Origin: Plantago elongata
Taxonomy: Eukaryota > Streptophyta > Magnoliopsida > Lamiales > Plantaginaceae
Direction of reading: 5' to 3'
Assembly (NCBI GenBank): GCA_036897095.1
Contig: JAYMSP010000126.1
Location: 1-64,000 of the forward strand
DNA: 64,000 nucleotides
Shown here: positions 13,838 through 27,200 of the stretch, piece by piece
How the letters are laid out: each line of letters starts with the position of its first letter
How positions within the stretch are numbered: position 1 is the first letter of the stretch
Made by a program: the position numbers and the translations under genes
Notes under the pieces: generated by a model
What the model was told of the DNA's origin: nothing
Database searches by the model: none
What the model saw: the letters and a program-made list of their open reading frames with translations, nothing else

Positions 13838-16786
13838 TGGCACCAGAGCAAGGTTCTCATTGATTTATGTAGTTCTTTCAATTTTATTTACTAATATTTC
13901 ACACTTCTCTTTTCAAAGTTCACTTCACTTGTTTTCTGTCATGGCTTCTGATACTCCTATGACTAACTCTACCACCTCTACTCGTGTCACTTCTGGCACT
14001 GAGAATCCCTTTTGCCCTCTCTACCTCCATCACTTAGAAAATGCACTTTCAGGTGCTATAACACCTTTACTCACCAAGAGTAATTACCACACTTAGTCAA
14101 GAGCATTCACTATGTCTCTTAGTATCAGGAACAAAGTGGGATTCATTGATGGAACAGTGCTTAAGCCTGTCAATGATACCGAGGACAAGCTTAAAGCTTG
14201 GAACATATGCAACACAATTGTCATGTCATGGATGATACATTCAGTATCACCAAACATTAAGAGTGCATTACTCTATTGCAGAACAGCTACTGAAGGCTGG
14301 CACAAACTCAAAACAAGATATGCACAACCAAATGATTTGAGAAATTTTCAATTGCTACAAGAAATTTACAAGTTTGTTCAAGGCAATAACTATGTCACCG
14401 ACTATTTCTCTAAGCTCTCTGGCTTATGGGAAGAGTTAGATGACTATAGGCATATTCATTCTTGTGTCTGCAAACAATGCACTTGCTATATCGCTGAGGT
14501 TTTTGAGAAAATGCAAATGATAGATAAAATTTCCAAGTTTTTAATGGGTCTAAATGATGGTTTTGAGATGATTAGGGGTCAGATCATTCTGATGGATGCT
14601 AAACCATCTCTTGATAAGGCCTACTCACTTGTGTTACAAGAAGAAGCTCAAAAGCTCACAAAAGAATTTTTCCCTGTAACTGATAATGCAGTGATGAATG
14701 TGGGATTCAAAAGAAAGGACAAAAGATGTCTTGTTTGTTCTAACTGTCCTAATTTAAGCAATCACACTGTGGAAAATTGCTTCAAAGTGCATGGTTTTCC
14801 ACAAGGCAACACCAAGAAGATGTATGATGGTGGACAAGGTTTCAGAGGTGGTTTTAGAGGAAGAGGTGGTAGATTCAACAATGGTGGCAGAACTAATCAA
14901 TATCATGCCAGCAATGCCAAGGCTAGCTCAAGCCAAACTGTGAACCTCACTAATGAGCAGCTCTCTCAGCTCATGAAGTTTGCCAATGGCAGCTCAGGTA
15001 ATTCAATTGTTAACTCTGGTAAGTTGAATAGACCTGTGGTGGAGAGCCCTAAGGACACTGCTATGTCTGGAACCTCCACTCCTGAGCTCAATTATGTTGG
15101 CAAGTCTTCTATTAATGCTTCTATTATTAACAAAGGATCAGGTTGGATAGTAGATTCAGGTGCTTCTGATCATATAATTTGTGATGTTTAAATGTTCACA
15201 CACAATGTTAAACAAATTACAACATATGTACAATTGCCAAACCTGACAAAAATACCAATATCACACTCAGGTGATATAAAGGTAGCTGAAAATTGTGTTT
15301 TAAAAGATGTGTTATGTGTACCTTCTTGTAAACTAAACTTAATGTCTATTAACAAGGTTTGTAGAGACAATCCTATTGGCTTCTCATTCACTAAAAATAC
15401 TTGTTAAATTTTGCAGACAAGCTATTCATTGAGTCCATCTCTGACAAAGATTAGACTGATTGAAGCAAAGAAAGGACTCTACCTGCTAGAAGATGTTTTT
15501 CCATTACCTAAGGCAATAGCCAGTTCCTATCAAAGTGACCAAGATTAAGAACAAGCTGCAGTTGTGAATGATCATCTTTGGCACTTTAGATTAGGACATC
15601 ATAGTTCAAGTAGATTAGCTATTATTCAGGCTTCTAATCCTGATATGCAATGTAAAGAGTTTTCTTACTGTGAAGTTTGCATGCAAGCTAAACAAAGAAA
15701 CTCCCATTTCCATTGAGTAATAAAAAACTTTATTTCTATACTTGAACTTTTGCATTGTGACTTCTGGGGACCGTATGCTATATCAACTCTAAATGGACAA
15801 AAATTATTCTTAACTATAGTAGATGATTTTAGTAGATTTACATGGATTCATTTACTTAAACATAAATCAGAAACTAAGAACACATTAGTCCATTTTATTC
15901 AGCTAATGCAAAATCAAATGCAGAAGAAAATCAAAATAATTAGAATAGACAATGAAATGGAATTCCATATGCCTGATATCATGAATAAACATGGAATTCT
16001 GCATCAGAGAACATGTTCTTATACTCCACATCAAAATGGAGTGGTAGAAAGAAAGCATCAACATTTTTTAAATATAACAAGGGCATTGCTCTTTCAATCG
16101 AGATTGCCCAATAAATTCTGGGGAGAAACAGTACAAACTGTTGCATTTCTAATTAATAGAACACCAAGTCCAATTCTGATTAATAAAACACCTTTTGAAT
16201 TATTTTACAATAATAAACCAGATTATTCAGGCATAAAAACCTTTGGTTGCCTGTGTTTCACTTGCACTAAAAGTGTGGGTAGAACTAAATTAGATTCTAG
16301 ATCACAAAAGTGTATTTTTATTGGTTATCTATCTAATGTTAAAGGTTACATAATTTATGACTTGAATAAGCATACTAGTTTCATTTCAAGAAATGTGGTT
16401 TTTATAGAGACTATGTTTCCGTATAAAGAGAAAAATAAAAATGATGATATTTCTTTTCATGCTCCAGATTATATAGAAGATGACTGGATGAATAATGACT
16501 CAGTTGAACAAGAAAATCATCATCAAGAGGAAATATTGAGGAAACACAGAATGAGACTTATGAGTATGCAGATAACATTGAACAAGAAGAAAGCGCATTA
16601 AATTCACCTGAACAAGCACCTCCAGTTCAAATAAGAAGAACAACAAGAATAAAAAAAGTATCCTCACATCTGGATATTTATCATCATCAAGCTAAAGCTT
16701 ATTCAATACAAAAGAGTGATAAAAATGTTAAATATCCAATATCAGCTTTTCTGGCATATGATAAATTCTCTGAAAACTACAGAGAA

Positions 16787-16873
16787 TTCTTCAAGCTTTT
16801 GACAACACAACTTGTAACTACTCTGATTATCAATACAAAGTCCTTCTTTTTATGTGTATCTTGTATTGTTACA
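16787..16873 (+). repeat. Right-end LTR sequence of the Copia fossil
   Basis: It matches the last part of the left LTR (shared TTGACAACACAACTTGTAAC), with about 7 substitutions and 2 small gaps over 87 bases. It is followed by the ACTTT target duplication. Confidence 0.85.
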
Positions 16874-17104
16874 ACTTTCAATGGAAGTGTGTAATTTACG
16901 AGTAAATATAACTATTTTTAATTTGTTAGTATGTGATAGCTTTATTTTCAATAATGTTTGATGTTATGTGGAATGACTAAATAAGAATGTATGAAGTTAT
17001 TTCAATTTCATATGATTTTATATGTCCAAACACCTATTTAGAGTAGTAAAGCGTCATGCATGTTTACATGATTATTCCTAATACACGGGCCAAACTTTAT
17101 TGAG

Positions 17105-17365
17105 GTTAATGACTCTGCATGTTTGATAAGGTGCTTAAGTTCGAGCCTAATTTGATACTTACTTTGTTATTGAGTTGTGTTGCACTTTACTCTTTAATGT
17201 TGGACTAGGCTCAATTATGTAATTCTTTAAAACAATAAAATTATATTCATCTTTCAGTCATAAGCTCGATTGGAACTGAATTAGTGGAGCTTGAGCTTGA
17301 AAAATAGTTTGTTTGTATAACAATCATAGCATAGGCTTGATAAATATACTCGATTCGACCAGATC
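17105..17365. repeat. Dispersed 'GAGCTTGAGCTTG' repeat, copy 1
   Basis: It contains GATAAGGTGCTTAAGTTCGA, AAGCTCGATTGGAACTG and GAGCTTGAGCTTGAAAAATA. Related wording occurs at 21605-21800 and 39085-39335. Such 'gctcgag' repeats are common remnants of plant DNA transposons, but I cannot fix termini or class. Confidence 0.35.
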
Positions 17366-18027
17366 AGACTTATGAAACACCACCAATCACATTAGAACAT
17401 TTTTGAAAGCCATCTTTTTTACCATCTCCTTAAAATTTAACGAAATATTTCACTTTAATAATTCGACAATTTGCAGTTATGCACCATTACCCATTTCACA
17501 TTCCTATTTCTCGTCACGATCAATAAACTTATAACACTATTCCTCGACGTGACTTATGATATGCTTATCAAAATTAACTCCTGAGATTGAAAAATAATAA
17601 ACGATCCATCACAACTAACTTGATGTTTATCTTAGAAATATTGATTTTTTAAAATCAAAATTTGTTTGTTTTTTCTATAAAGAAAGAAAATAAGTGTTAT
17701 TTATCATCTCAAGAAAGTTGAGAGACTTAAATATTTATTGATAACACATTACAACATGATTACAAGTACCTTGATCCCTATTACAAGAATGACGAGACAC
17801 GTACAAGGAAACAAACGATATTGAACAGTTCCCCTTTCATACAACATGATACAGGGACTCATGGTGCTTTAAGTTTATATCACATAGTGTACGTTGCACT
17901 GTACGACACACATAAACATCATGACCAGCGGTAATATATATACCACAATTGACTAGTAATTATAAAAATACCATTGAAGATACATATAGTTATATGCTTA
18001 AGACATAAGTATAGCAGTAATAATGGT

Positions 18028-18060
18028 GTTTGGTTTGGGTTGGGTTTGGTTTGGGTTTGA
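18028..18060. repeat. G/T-rich short repeat in the EXLB1 3' region
   Basis: Irregular repeats of TTTGGG and TTTGG words lie just past the EXLB1 stop. On the EXLB1 coding strand they read as CCCAAA/CCAAA. They resemble telomere-like G-runs only superficially: the unit is not TTTAGGG. Confidence 0.7.
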
Positions 18061-18068
18061 TAGGTTGC

Positions 18069-20930
18069 TTAGTTGAGTTGTAGAGAAGTGTCATAAGTAA
18101 CACCAGGCTGCCAATCGGCTGGAATGGCGTTTGGAATCTCGATCAATTTGGTTTCGCCACGTGTAACAGCAGTGACTTGGAATCTAAGTTTGAGGGCTCC
18201 CATTGGTGGGTTCTCTAGGTCCCACACTGCTCCAAAAGGCTTTCTCATGCGCCTCCATTCCTTGCAATCTTCCTGCATGTTCTTATTACATTATGCCACG
18301 TGTACGTAAATATTGTTATGTAATCTATCAAAAGTCAAAGCACACGTGCAACCAACTAACATGAAGTAACAACTTCTTCTTCTTCTTACAGATATTTACG
18401 CAACACACCCTTTTGGTATCACTTATTTACACAACCAGCAACTTATAATTGTGGAAAATGCATGTCAATGCAACAAATGTTTAGAACAAATCTTTTTAAT
18501 GTTTTTACATAATATAAATGAAATTTTAATTGTTTAAATACAAAAAATGTGTGAATATGGACACACGTGTACATTAGTATAAATGAAAGTTTTCGTATCA
18601 CATACTCCCTCATCTCGGTTTGATCTTTCCATGATACTGGACACAGATTTTAAGAGAAAAATGAATGAAATATAAGAGATGGTTATAAGTAGGAAAGATG
18701 GTGTATAAAATATGAGAAATAGTGAATACAGTAGAAGATGATAATTTATAAAGTATGAGAGAGATTTTTCATTTGAAAGATGAAAATATGAAATTAGCCA
18801 GATTAAATGAAATGCGGAAAGATGAAATTAAAAAACGGAAGGAGTATATATTTATATATTTGAATTTCACAGCATATTGTATATGAAAATGATTATATAT
18901 TAGTTTGATATACTTAAATTCTAGACATGTTTGATCATGGAGATAATTTCAACATCTTTAGATTATATCATTATTATAAATATATGTATCAGGATTTCAA
19001 GTTATGTTCCTTAAATTATTAAAGGGAGAAGAAAGAAAAGTATCATACACAACATAATGTGAATTAAGGAATAAAATGGAATCATACCACCCAAACTTCA
19101 GCAGAAGTGATATCATAGTCACCACCTTGGTATACTGCAAAGATTGCGATGTAGCTAGGGTTCTTGCTATGATCGTGCACCTTAACCATTAGATTTGATC
19201 CATATTGACACGGGATTTGGCGATACTCCACATCAACCACACCATAGCCGATGAGCTCCTCGGCCATGTTAGGGCGAGCCAAGTTCGCATATGCACGTAG
19301 GCTGAGGATGAAGTCCGAACCATGGCCCCCGGCACCAAAGTCCGTCACCACTAGCTTGGTCCCCTCTTCGCTGCAATGCGTGGGTATCCTGCACCTAACC
19401 TGAAAGGAACAATAATTTAAGTACACAATATAATTATAAAAACAGATACCTAGAATTTTATATAACTTTGTATGGCAATGCAAGTAATGCGTTTGTCTCA
19501 AAATTAGCACATATGTATATACTATATAGTACTATCTCTTAGTGGCCTTTTAGACCAAGTGGCAGTAATTTACATTCCCTTGGCTATGGAATGGAGTAAT
19601 TAGTGGCATTATGGATGTCAACTTCATGCATTTCTAAAAGGCCATTATCTTTAAACGGTCCCAAATTAAAGGAATGTTTGTTGCCATTACAATATTTCAA
19701 TTCTCTAGGTATTTACTCCATCCAAAATAAAATTTTCATAGATATGAATATGAATTTAAAATTAAATTATATAAATAATTAAAATATTATATAAAAGTTA
19801 TGTAAACTGAATAAAGTATGAAAGAGGTTAATAAATTTGGCTAAAGGGTGAACAAGGTAGTACTAGTGTATATTTGCATTTGAAAATTATGATTGAGACA
19901 ATTAATAAAAGAGAGTGAAAAATTGAGAATAAGAACTAATTAAGTAGGGATCACAATTCAATCTTGTATTTGTGAGAAGTTTTTCTCTATGCAATATGAA
20001 CATTACTCAGGTACAAATTTAAAACTTTAATACCCACTGTTTATTTATCTTATGTGTATACAAACTATATTAGACAGAAACATTTGGATTGACGGCTGTT
20101 ATTGCCCCTTTAATTCTAGCTTTTGAAAAGTTATCTTATTTTATTTTATTCCAAATAACTAAAGAATAACTCAAACCCTCGACTTATTAGCTGAAAGTGA
20201 AGACCTTACCAATTAAGTTGCGCTTCTTTATGTTAGCTTTTGCAAAGTAACCAAATGAGTAGCAATTTAATATTATCATCACGACTCATGGAACTATAAA
20301 TGTTGCACCTTACGTGTAACTTATACATTATATTTTATGAGGTATAACACATTTAATATGATATGCTATAAAATAAGAGAAATTGGTCTATTTACCTGAT
20401 AACAAGCTCCACAACCAGTTCCGTTCCTATAAAGCCTGGAAACTCCACTGACTAGACCATTATTCACTGTTGTTCCATACTCTCCAAAACCACAGGCTCC
20501 CCCTGGAAATATGGAAGGAAACAATAATTGAGCTTCTGATTATCATAGGTTACTAATCAAAGATTAATTATTTAATTTTATTTGGCCAAACAAATGCCCC
20601 AATTAACTTCCTGCACTGGTCTATACGGTATAGAGATAACTTTGAATTTGTCATGTGCTAACTATTAGTTATTATAGACAGGCACACGAACATAATTATA
20701 TTCTAAAAAATGTGTCACACTATTTTGTATTTGTGTAATATAGTAGCATATCATAAATGAACAATAAGAAGAGAGTAAGGAGAGTAATTGTAGTTACTCG
20801 GATTTGCTTTGCACTCGGGGCTTCCGTAGAAGGTAGCTCTAGTGCATATGTACCCATTTTCTTGGCCGTAAGAACACATCAATGAAGTGCTGAGAAGCAG
20901 TGTAATAGCAAACAACTTTGAAGAACCCAT
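18069..20930 (-). CDS. EXLB1: Expansin-like B (EXLB1-type)
   Basis: Secreted cell-wall protein of 251 residues. Exons on the minus strand: 20930-20798, 20502-20396, 19399-19088, 18272-18069. The start is fixed by a hydrophobic signal peptide (about residues 1-22, ending near CSYG). Domain 1, a Cys-rich double-psi beta barrel, has RATFYGSPEC, GACGFGEYG and GTGCGACYQVRC. Domain 2, the expansin C-terminal (CBM63-like) fold, spans about residues 150-250 and includes MRKPFGAVWD and NPPMGALKLRFQV. Length and intron pattern fit EXLB. The HFD catalytic-type motif of alpha- and beta-expansins is not seen, as expected for expansin-like proteins, so wall-loosening activity is unproven. Intron 3 carries a Stowaway-like MITE. 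A TATA box lies about 135 bases upstream of the ATG. Confidence 0.94.
18605..18844. mobile_element. Stowaway-like MITE in EXLB1 intron 3
   Basis: A 240-base element flanked by TA on both sides. It begins CTCCCTCATCTCGG and ends CGGAAGGAG, so the termini are inverted (CTCC...GGAG) as in the Stowaway (Tc1/mariner) MITE family of plants. It has no coding capacity and is wholly intronic. Confidence 0.7.
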
Positions 20931-21053
20931 AGTGTATTGAAAACTTGTAACGAGGGAGAGAGAAAGAGAGAGATTGAATGAACAAAGGAGAGTAATTGTT
21001 AAAGAGAACTTGTGATCTAAGGATGAGCAATGACAATGGAAGAAAATGCTCAA

Positions 21054-21071
21054 CATGCATGGATATTTATA
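21054..21071 (-). promoter_or_regulatory. EXLB1 core promoter: TATA box and RY motif
   Basis: On the minus strand TATAAATA occupies 21071-21064, about 135 bases upstream of the EXLB1 start codon, leaving a leader of roughly 100 bases. It directly abuts a CATGCATG (RY) motif at 21054-21061, known as a B3-factor site in seed genes. A CT-rich stretch follows in the leader. Position supports the TATA call; use of the RY motif is only inferred. Confidence 0.55.
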
Positions 21072-24000
21072 CTAAACTAATTGGACGAATACTAGTTGGA
21101 ATTCCCAACTGATGATCACTTACACAAACTCCAAAAGATGACTACATATAACTTTTCTCACCAACTCGGATGAGTTAATTTTAAAGAGATGATGATATAA
21201 CTTATACTCTTATAGAAAATGATATTATCTTGTAAATTCTCTCTGTGTAAAAGTAAATTAACCGTAAGATGATTATAAACTTGAAATATGCTATTTGTAC
21301 ATTTTTATGATATTGGTATCTAATTTGTTGTTGGTGATGAATTGAGTATCTACAACTAGCCAATTAGCAGCTAGTCGTCTTTTTCTTACTCGTTAATTCT
21401 CAAGTACACCACTATAAACCAACCAGTGACATGATCCATGTGTCGCTAGAGAACGTGACATCTTTATTGACTCCACTACAAGGAATTTGTCCTATAAATT
21501 AGACAAGTAGAGCACTATTCTCCTGTAAAATATATTACTATCTACTTCAAAGTTATCTAATACGATTTCTTGAATGTTTAATCCTGGAAATTATAGTTAC
21601 ACAAGTCAAAGTCAAGCTTTATTAAAAAATTCAATTTAATTTAATTCGTTAAAACTTAAGCTCAACTTGATTGATAAGGTGTTCGAATCGAGCTGGAGTT
21701 AAACTTTCTAATTGTGTGTAATAGAGACAATCGAGGCTTAACTGGTTAATATATACTCGACAAGTCTCGATTAAATATCTATTTTTTAAAAGTTATATGT
21801 ATTTGCTCAAGCTTACTTATTATGACTCTACAAAAAAGTACTTCTTCTGTTCTGTTGATGCCCAATAAGAGTTATATGAATAAAATACTCGGTTCAACTC
21901 GTTTAACAACAATGAACAAGACAACTGCTCTATTCTAACCTTAAAAAGAAGTCATGTTGATTTATAATTCATTGTAAACATTTTTCATATCTAAAGGTAA
22001 TTTTGACACCGAATTGTTTGTAGTAAAGCTACAAATAGTGGAATAGAATGTCGCGAAGTCCACACTCCACAGTGTCCATCATCATCCACACTATGCAATG
22101 TTCAAAGAAGTGTGTTTGTTTGTGATTCTGAAGTGGGAGTTGTATTTGATTGGAATAAACCAATGGGATGGCTAATAATAGCATAATTTCCCACCAAGTT
22201 GTTCTAATCTTATGCCCATCCCAATCCATGAGCATCAGAACTGAGTCAATAAACCCGATAAATTTTGGGAACCATTCATGAACTTCATTGCCGTGCATAC
22301 TGCTAAAAATGAGTTTTTGAGCATATAAATTTTGAACTTTTGTATAAAAATAACATTTTTGATGATTTGTTATTGGAGAACAGTTCATTATGATAATGTG
22401 CAATGTTCATGGAACATTTAAATGTAGAAAATGTTTCTGGGAATTGATGATTATCACTTAGACATGTTGATTGTATATATAAATAATCTGAATCTATCAA
22501 AATCAAAGTATTAGCAGCCGTGGATTGGTGCCTGCACCAGGTAGTGAGTGGACTGGTCAGTTGAGTGTAGTTAGGTTAAGAAGCACCACTATCCTACACG
22601 TAAGCACAAATAATGAATAGTACGACATACCCAAACAATGGGATTAGGCCGAATCAAACAAAATAACATGAATAAAAATCTCTCTTGGTAAATATGTTCT
22701 GATACTTAGAAGAAAGACGGTTTCATTCGGTTGAAAACATGTCGGGTTTCTACCGATGCACCCCCTGCTCACAATGAATATATGATCCACATAAAATGAC
22801 ACACGAGTCACATACTCTTTATAAGAAAGGGTGCACCAGAGGAGATCTAACATGAAATAAACAAACACTCTATGTATTCTATGAATTCCATGTAATATTT
22901 ATATTCTTGAAGCAGTGTTAAAAATAGTTTCACATAATTATGAGGTTTCTTTCATTTCTCTGAACTGAAAATTCAAGACGTTTCTGCATTTTACGTCTAA
23001 TTTTTGTGATATTTTAAACCATGCATTTTCATGCAATTTCATATCCATATAAAGGGAACATCAGGAATGTTTCAACTTCTAACTATTACACAGACTCCTA
23101 ACCAAAATCTACACCAACAGTACAAGACCTCAACATTTTAGTTTATGGTTATTAACTGTGAAAGTCAGAAAGTGTTTAAAAAACTTGGCACTTGACGAGA
23201 TTTCCATTCTATTTTCCAAAATGTTCCCAAACATCACTCCTTTTTTTAAGAATAGATCGTAGAATTGATCCATGATTACATCAAACACCATTTTCACCGC
23301 CCCAGAATGAAATGGCTTTGGAGTGTATACGTGCCATATATAGGTAATTTAATTTATCAGTGGGAACATATGTTTTAGGCCAAAGTAATCAAAAGGAACA
23401 AATGTATAGTGTCAAAATTGTTACTAAATAAACAGAGCACGAAAGGATCAGACGTGTGTCCAAAAAGGCTGAAAATGCGAAATAACTGGCTCGGGCCTTG
23501 CACTAATCCACACTCACTCTTTCTGGTAACTAATGATGCACACTGTTGAAACTGATTGCCACAAGCATTGACATGGTGCACTTCGTGGTACACTTGTGCT
23601 ATAGACTATGATATAACATATTAATCAATCACCAAGAAAAGAAATAACAACTAACCATGAAAGGAAGTTTTATGCTAGTTCTACCGTTCCAAGTGTCTTT
23701 TTGCCCAGCACAATCAATAATGGCAATTGTGTGGAGTGGCCATCATTACAACATGCAACTATGGCTTCCGGAATACCGGGCCAACAGCTCGCTCGATGAT
23801 GAATGGGTCCCTCAAAGATGCAAGTTTGTGAATGAAAATAGTAGTAAGAATGATAGGATCACAGGAATCCTTGCAGTGGATGTATAACATGACTACATTA
23901 AGCTTGAGTTTTATAATTCCATATTCAACCTTGATCTTGCCTAGATTGCTTTAAGCACAATAATACATTTGAGAGGACCAAAGTAGCACTAATGCACATT

Positions 24001-24229
24001 GAATCAGGTATAGTAAACAAAGGGACTAGCCAGGCCTTCCTCATGAATTTTCAGAGAACACTGAGCTCCTGACTGTTATTCTGACCCGACTAGACTAAGT
24101 ACTGTACCATAATACCACTCTAGCACAGTACACTGGTCTGATATAGAATACAAATATCCTAAGTTTGTTGTGCAATCACAGCACTGCTGCTATATGATTC
24201 ATCTTGACTGGCAAGAACTTTCAACTTGT
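21072..24229. other. Gene-free spacer between EXLB1 and CLPR4
   Basis: It holds the second copy of the dispersed 'gagctcg' repeat at about 21605-21800. The remainder, to the CLPR4 stop at 24230, has only short frames without recognisable domains or splice context. The last few hundred bases are likely CLPR4 3' untranslated sequence. I see no gene here. Confidence 0.45.
21605..21800. repeat. Dispersed 'gagctcg' repeat, copy 2
   Basis: It contains AAGCTCAACTTGATTGATAA, then GGTGTTCGAATCGAGCTGG, then a TATACTCGACAAGTCTCGA stretch, comparable with 17105-17365. Termini cannot be fixed. Confidence 0.3.
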
Positions 24230-27200
24230 TCAATTAAGGTTCGACCTGGCGAGGTTTGCAAGAACTCCTCCATTTTCACTGCCCCTTTCATTGTACACAA
24301 CCTTTGAATAACAAGGAAGGTGTTTTAAGTATGAACTCTGAAGCAGAATATAGAACATTAAATATGATAGAGTACCTTGTCAATAATTCCATATTCCACG
24401 GCTTGAGCGGGACTAAAGTACTTTGGATACCTTATGTCTGCTTCAATCTGTTCCGGAGATTTTCCAATATGCTTCGATAAGATTTTAACCTTTCAAAGTG
24501 AAACACAAAAAGATTCAGTACATATTTAATTACATACCAGATGTGCTGGTGTTGTTCATACTTCGCCAGAAAATCATCTGCTTCAGTCAATGTGTGTGGC
24601 AAGTGGTAACTAAGAATTAATTGGTCTAAATACATAATGAAGATCGTGTGTCAGTGAAGGAGAAAATTAGTTCAGATCTTAGGGAATTTCAACCCAACGT
24701 CCTCTTTCGACGTCTGTCTATACCAGCACATAGATCAGAGTTGAGAAAAGTGTAAATATATATGACCATCAACACCAAAGCTTTCTTCTACAAATATGTA
24801 TAATCCAGGACTAGAAGAGTAAAGCAGAGCCAAAAAGGTTTTTACTTACCAAATCTTCCTTCACTCTCCTAAAATTTTTCCTCCTAAGGTCTACATCAGT
24901 TGCTTGACCCCTGTACCTGTCAATTGGCTGCAAAATTTACATCATAATAATATTATTAGAATATATAAAGATCACTAAAATTAAAAATTAAAAATTAAAA
25001 AAGCTGTTAAGATGGAAAAACAAAACGCTATCTCGTTTAAGCATTGACTTGGTAACATCTTTTGGTTCTCTTTAGCCTATGATGGAGAATGGAGATATTA
25101 TTGAAGTGTTACACTTTTAAAAGTAATATATGTATTTAGTATATATAAAGTCAGGGTCGGATCTAAGCATTTACACTCTGTACATAACCCATCAGGGTCA
25201 GGCTCCCACTTTATATATCCAAATTGTGGACTTCTAGACAAATTTATAGTTACATGTTACTTGTTGTTGTACTCTTTAATTATGCATGGTTTCCCCTTAT
25301 GAAGTTATTCTTTAACATTCTTTTTTATCTTTTTGTACGTTTGTATAAAATTAAACTAATTTCTATATGATAATTTATAAGTGTTAAAACATGATCGATA
25401 CAGAATTAAATATAAATCATTTCAAAAAATTTATACAATAAATGTAACCAATATAAAGCTCGGCTTATTAACACTTACACGAAATTCTTAAGAGATAAGT
25501 ATAACATAATTTCAATATCTTTCACTTACACAAAATTCCTAAAAGGTCGAGTATAACATAATTTCAATAGCTTGAGTATAACATAATTTTAATGTCATAA
25601 TTTTTTTTCAAAAGTTCTGTACAGGACTAAAAAAAAAATTAGACAACCCTAAGAGTAAATGATTATATATCTTTATGGTGTCTTAGATATCAACATATGA
25701 TAACAAACTTTTAATATCTCGGTGTTGAGACTAGAAAGATTAACAGGAAAATGTAAAAACGAGAACTTTAACCTGCTTCATCATAATTGTAGACGATGGC
25801 AAGGCAGAACGGTTTCCCTTTGCACCTGCCGCCAATAGCAAAGCTGCTTCACCCCATGCATTGCCAATACAGATTGTAAAAATAGGTGCCTCCACAAAGC
25901 TGAAAAAGTATTGAAGATCATAGTCAAGATAATAAATTAAAGAGCAAAGCGCCATACATGTAGAAGGTATTTCACCGCCAAATATGTATGTTTCCATCAA
26001 ATTAAGGTATGCATTTCAATTCACAATTCAAGGTCCAGAGAGTTCAATCTTTCTGGACTCACAACAACATCAGCAGATCCAACCGGATCCCGTGGAAAGA
26101 GGGCAGATCCAACCGGATCCCATAGAAAGAGGGCTATGTGGTGCAGCCAACTTGAAAAATAGGTTAATTATACTTTCATCCCTAAAAAGTTCGAAATTAC
26201 AATTTCCCCCAAATATTTTTGCACACCTCCCTGCCGTCAGTTGACTTACGGATTCAACGAAATGCCACTTACCGTTAGTCAACAAAAAAATGTTGACTTT
26301 TTAATTTTTGAAATTTTCCGAATTTCCAAAATTGTGTAAATGTTTTTTCTAATGACGTCATTAACAAAATTTAAAAATAAAATAAAATAAATTTTGGACA
26401 ATTAAAAAAAAAAGAGTGATTAATTAGAATATTATCCTCTCGACCAACTCTCCAAAGAGTGCATAGCCAATAATTAAATATGTAAGTCTTAATCTACTTA
26501 TCTACATACTAGTAGTGCTAATTTTCTCTGGCGTTGCGTTCTTGGACTGCTTCTTCCCGGAATCTATTGACTTATGTCCCTCTTTTAATCAATACATATA
26601 TAATTGCACCATTAGATGATCAGATCAAACTTGCTCTGATTGGTTTCCTTTAAATAATTGTGCTATCATATTCCATAGCTACTATATAATCTTCCAGGAG
26701 ATCATCATGTAAGATCCGACTCCGACCAACATCGTCATCATTCTCGTCGGAATCCTCCAATTCTAATGTCCTTCCAATATTATTCACTGTCAACAGTACT
26801 TTCCACTTAATATTCCTCCCTTCCTCATCCTCATCACCCAACACCGGATCATCATTTTCACCATGGGAAGACGAAATATCCAAATTAATCGAAACCGAGA
26901 GCTCCTCAATATGATTAATCACAGTATTCAAATTCTCAATTTCATCGAACCGAGCTCTCTCACTCACCTCCTCCCACTCAAACTCTCGACCATAGCCGAA
27001 CCCGAACTCAATCGTCGAATCCTTGACCGTAGCCGCAGCGAGAATATCCCAAGCCGGATCCTCCGTCATGTGAGTTGTTTCAAACAGATCGGTGGCGAAT
27101 TTATCGGCTCGTCGTCATCCTCCTCTTCCTGACCTCTCAACAAGCAAATAGGATCTCCGTAGTCATGATTATCGGCCGAATTGAAATCGAAATCAACGGA

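Larger units (their letters stand above)
13261..16873 (+). mobile_element. Ty1/Copia LTR retrotransposon, broken fossil
   Basis: The element starts TGTTG at 13261 and ends ACA at 16873. A perfect 5-base target duplication (ACTTT, 13256-13260 and 16874-16878) flanks it, so its outer limits are secure. A primer-binding site of the plant Copia type (TGGCACCAGAGCA, initiator-Met tRNA) starts at 13838, directly after the left LTR. Recognisable parts in order are a gag region with a Cys-rich stretch and Gly-rich tail, an aspartic protease signature (VDSGASDHI), a GAG-pre-integrase stretch and an integrase core. This order is diagnostic of Copia. The set of pol domains is incomplete and the element is broken in several places, so it looks non-autonomous. 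LTR-end comparison suggests an insertion some millions of years old. Confidence 0.92.
16879..18068. other. Gene-free spacer between the Copia fossil and EXLB1
   Basis: AT-rich DNA with a dispersed repeat at about 17105-17365 (listed separately). The last 200-300 bases are probably the 3' untranslated region of EXLB1. No coding frame can be supported. Confidence 0.5.

Noticed and set aside
18028-18060. Interstitial telomere repeat
   Set aside because: Units are TTTGGG/TTTGG, not the plant TTTAGGG repeat, and the tract is short.
22029-22403. 124-codon minus-strand open frame between EXLB1 and CLPR4
   Set aside because: AT-rich, no family resemblance, no promoter or splice context.
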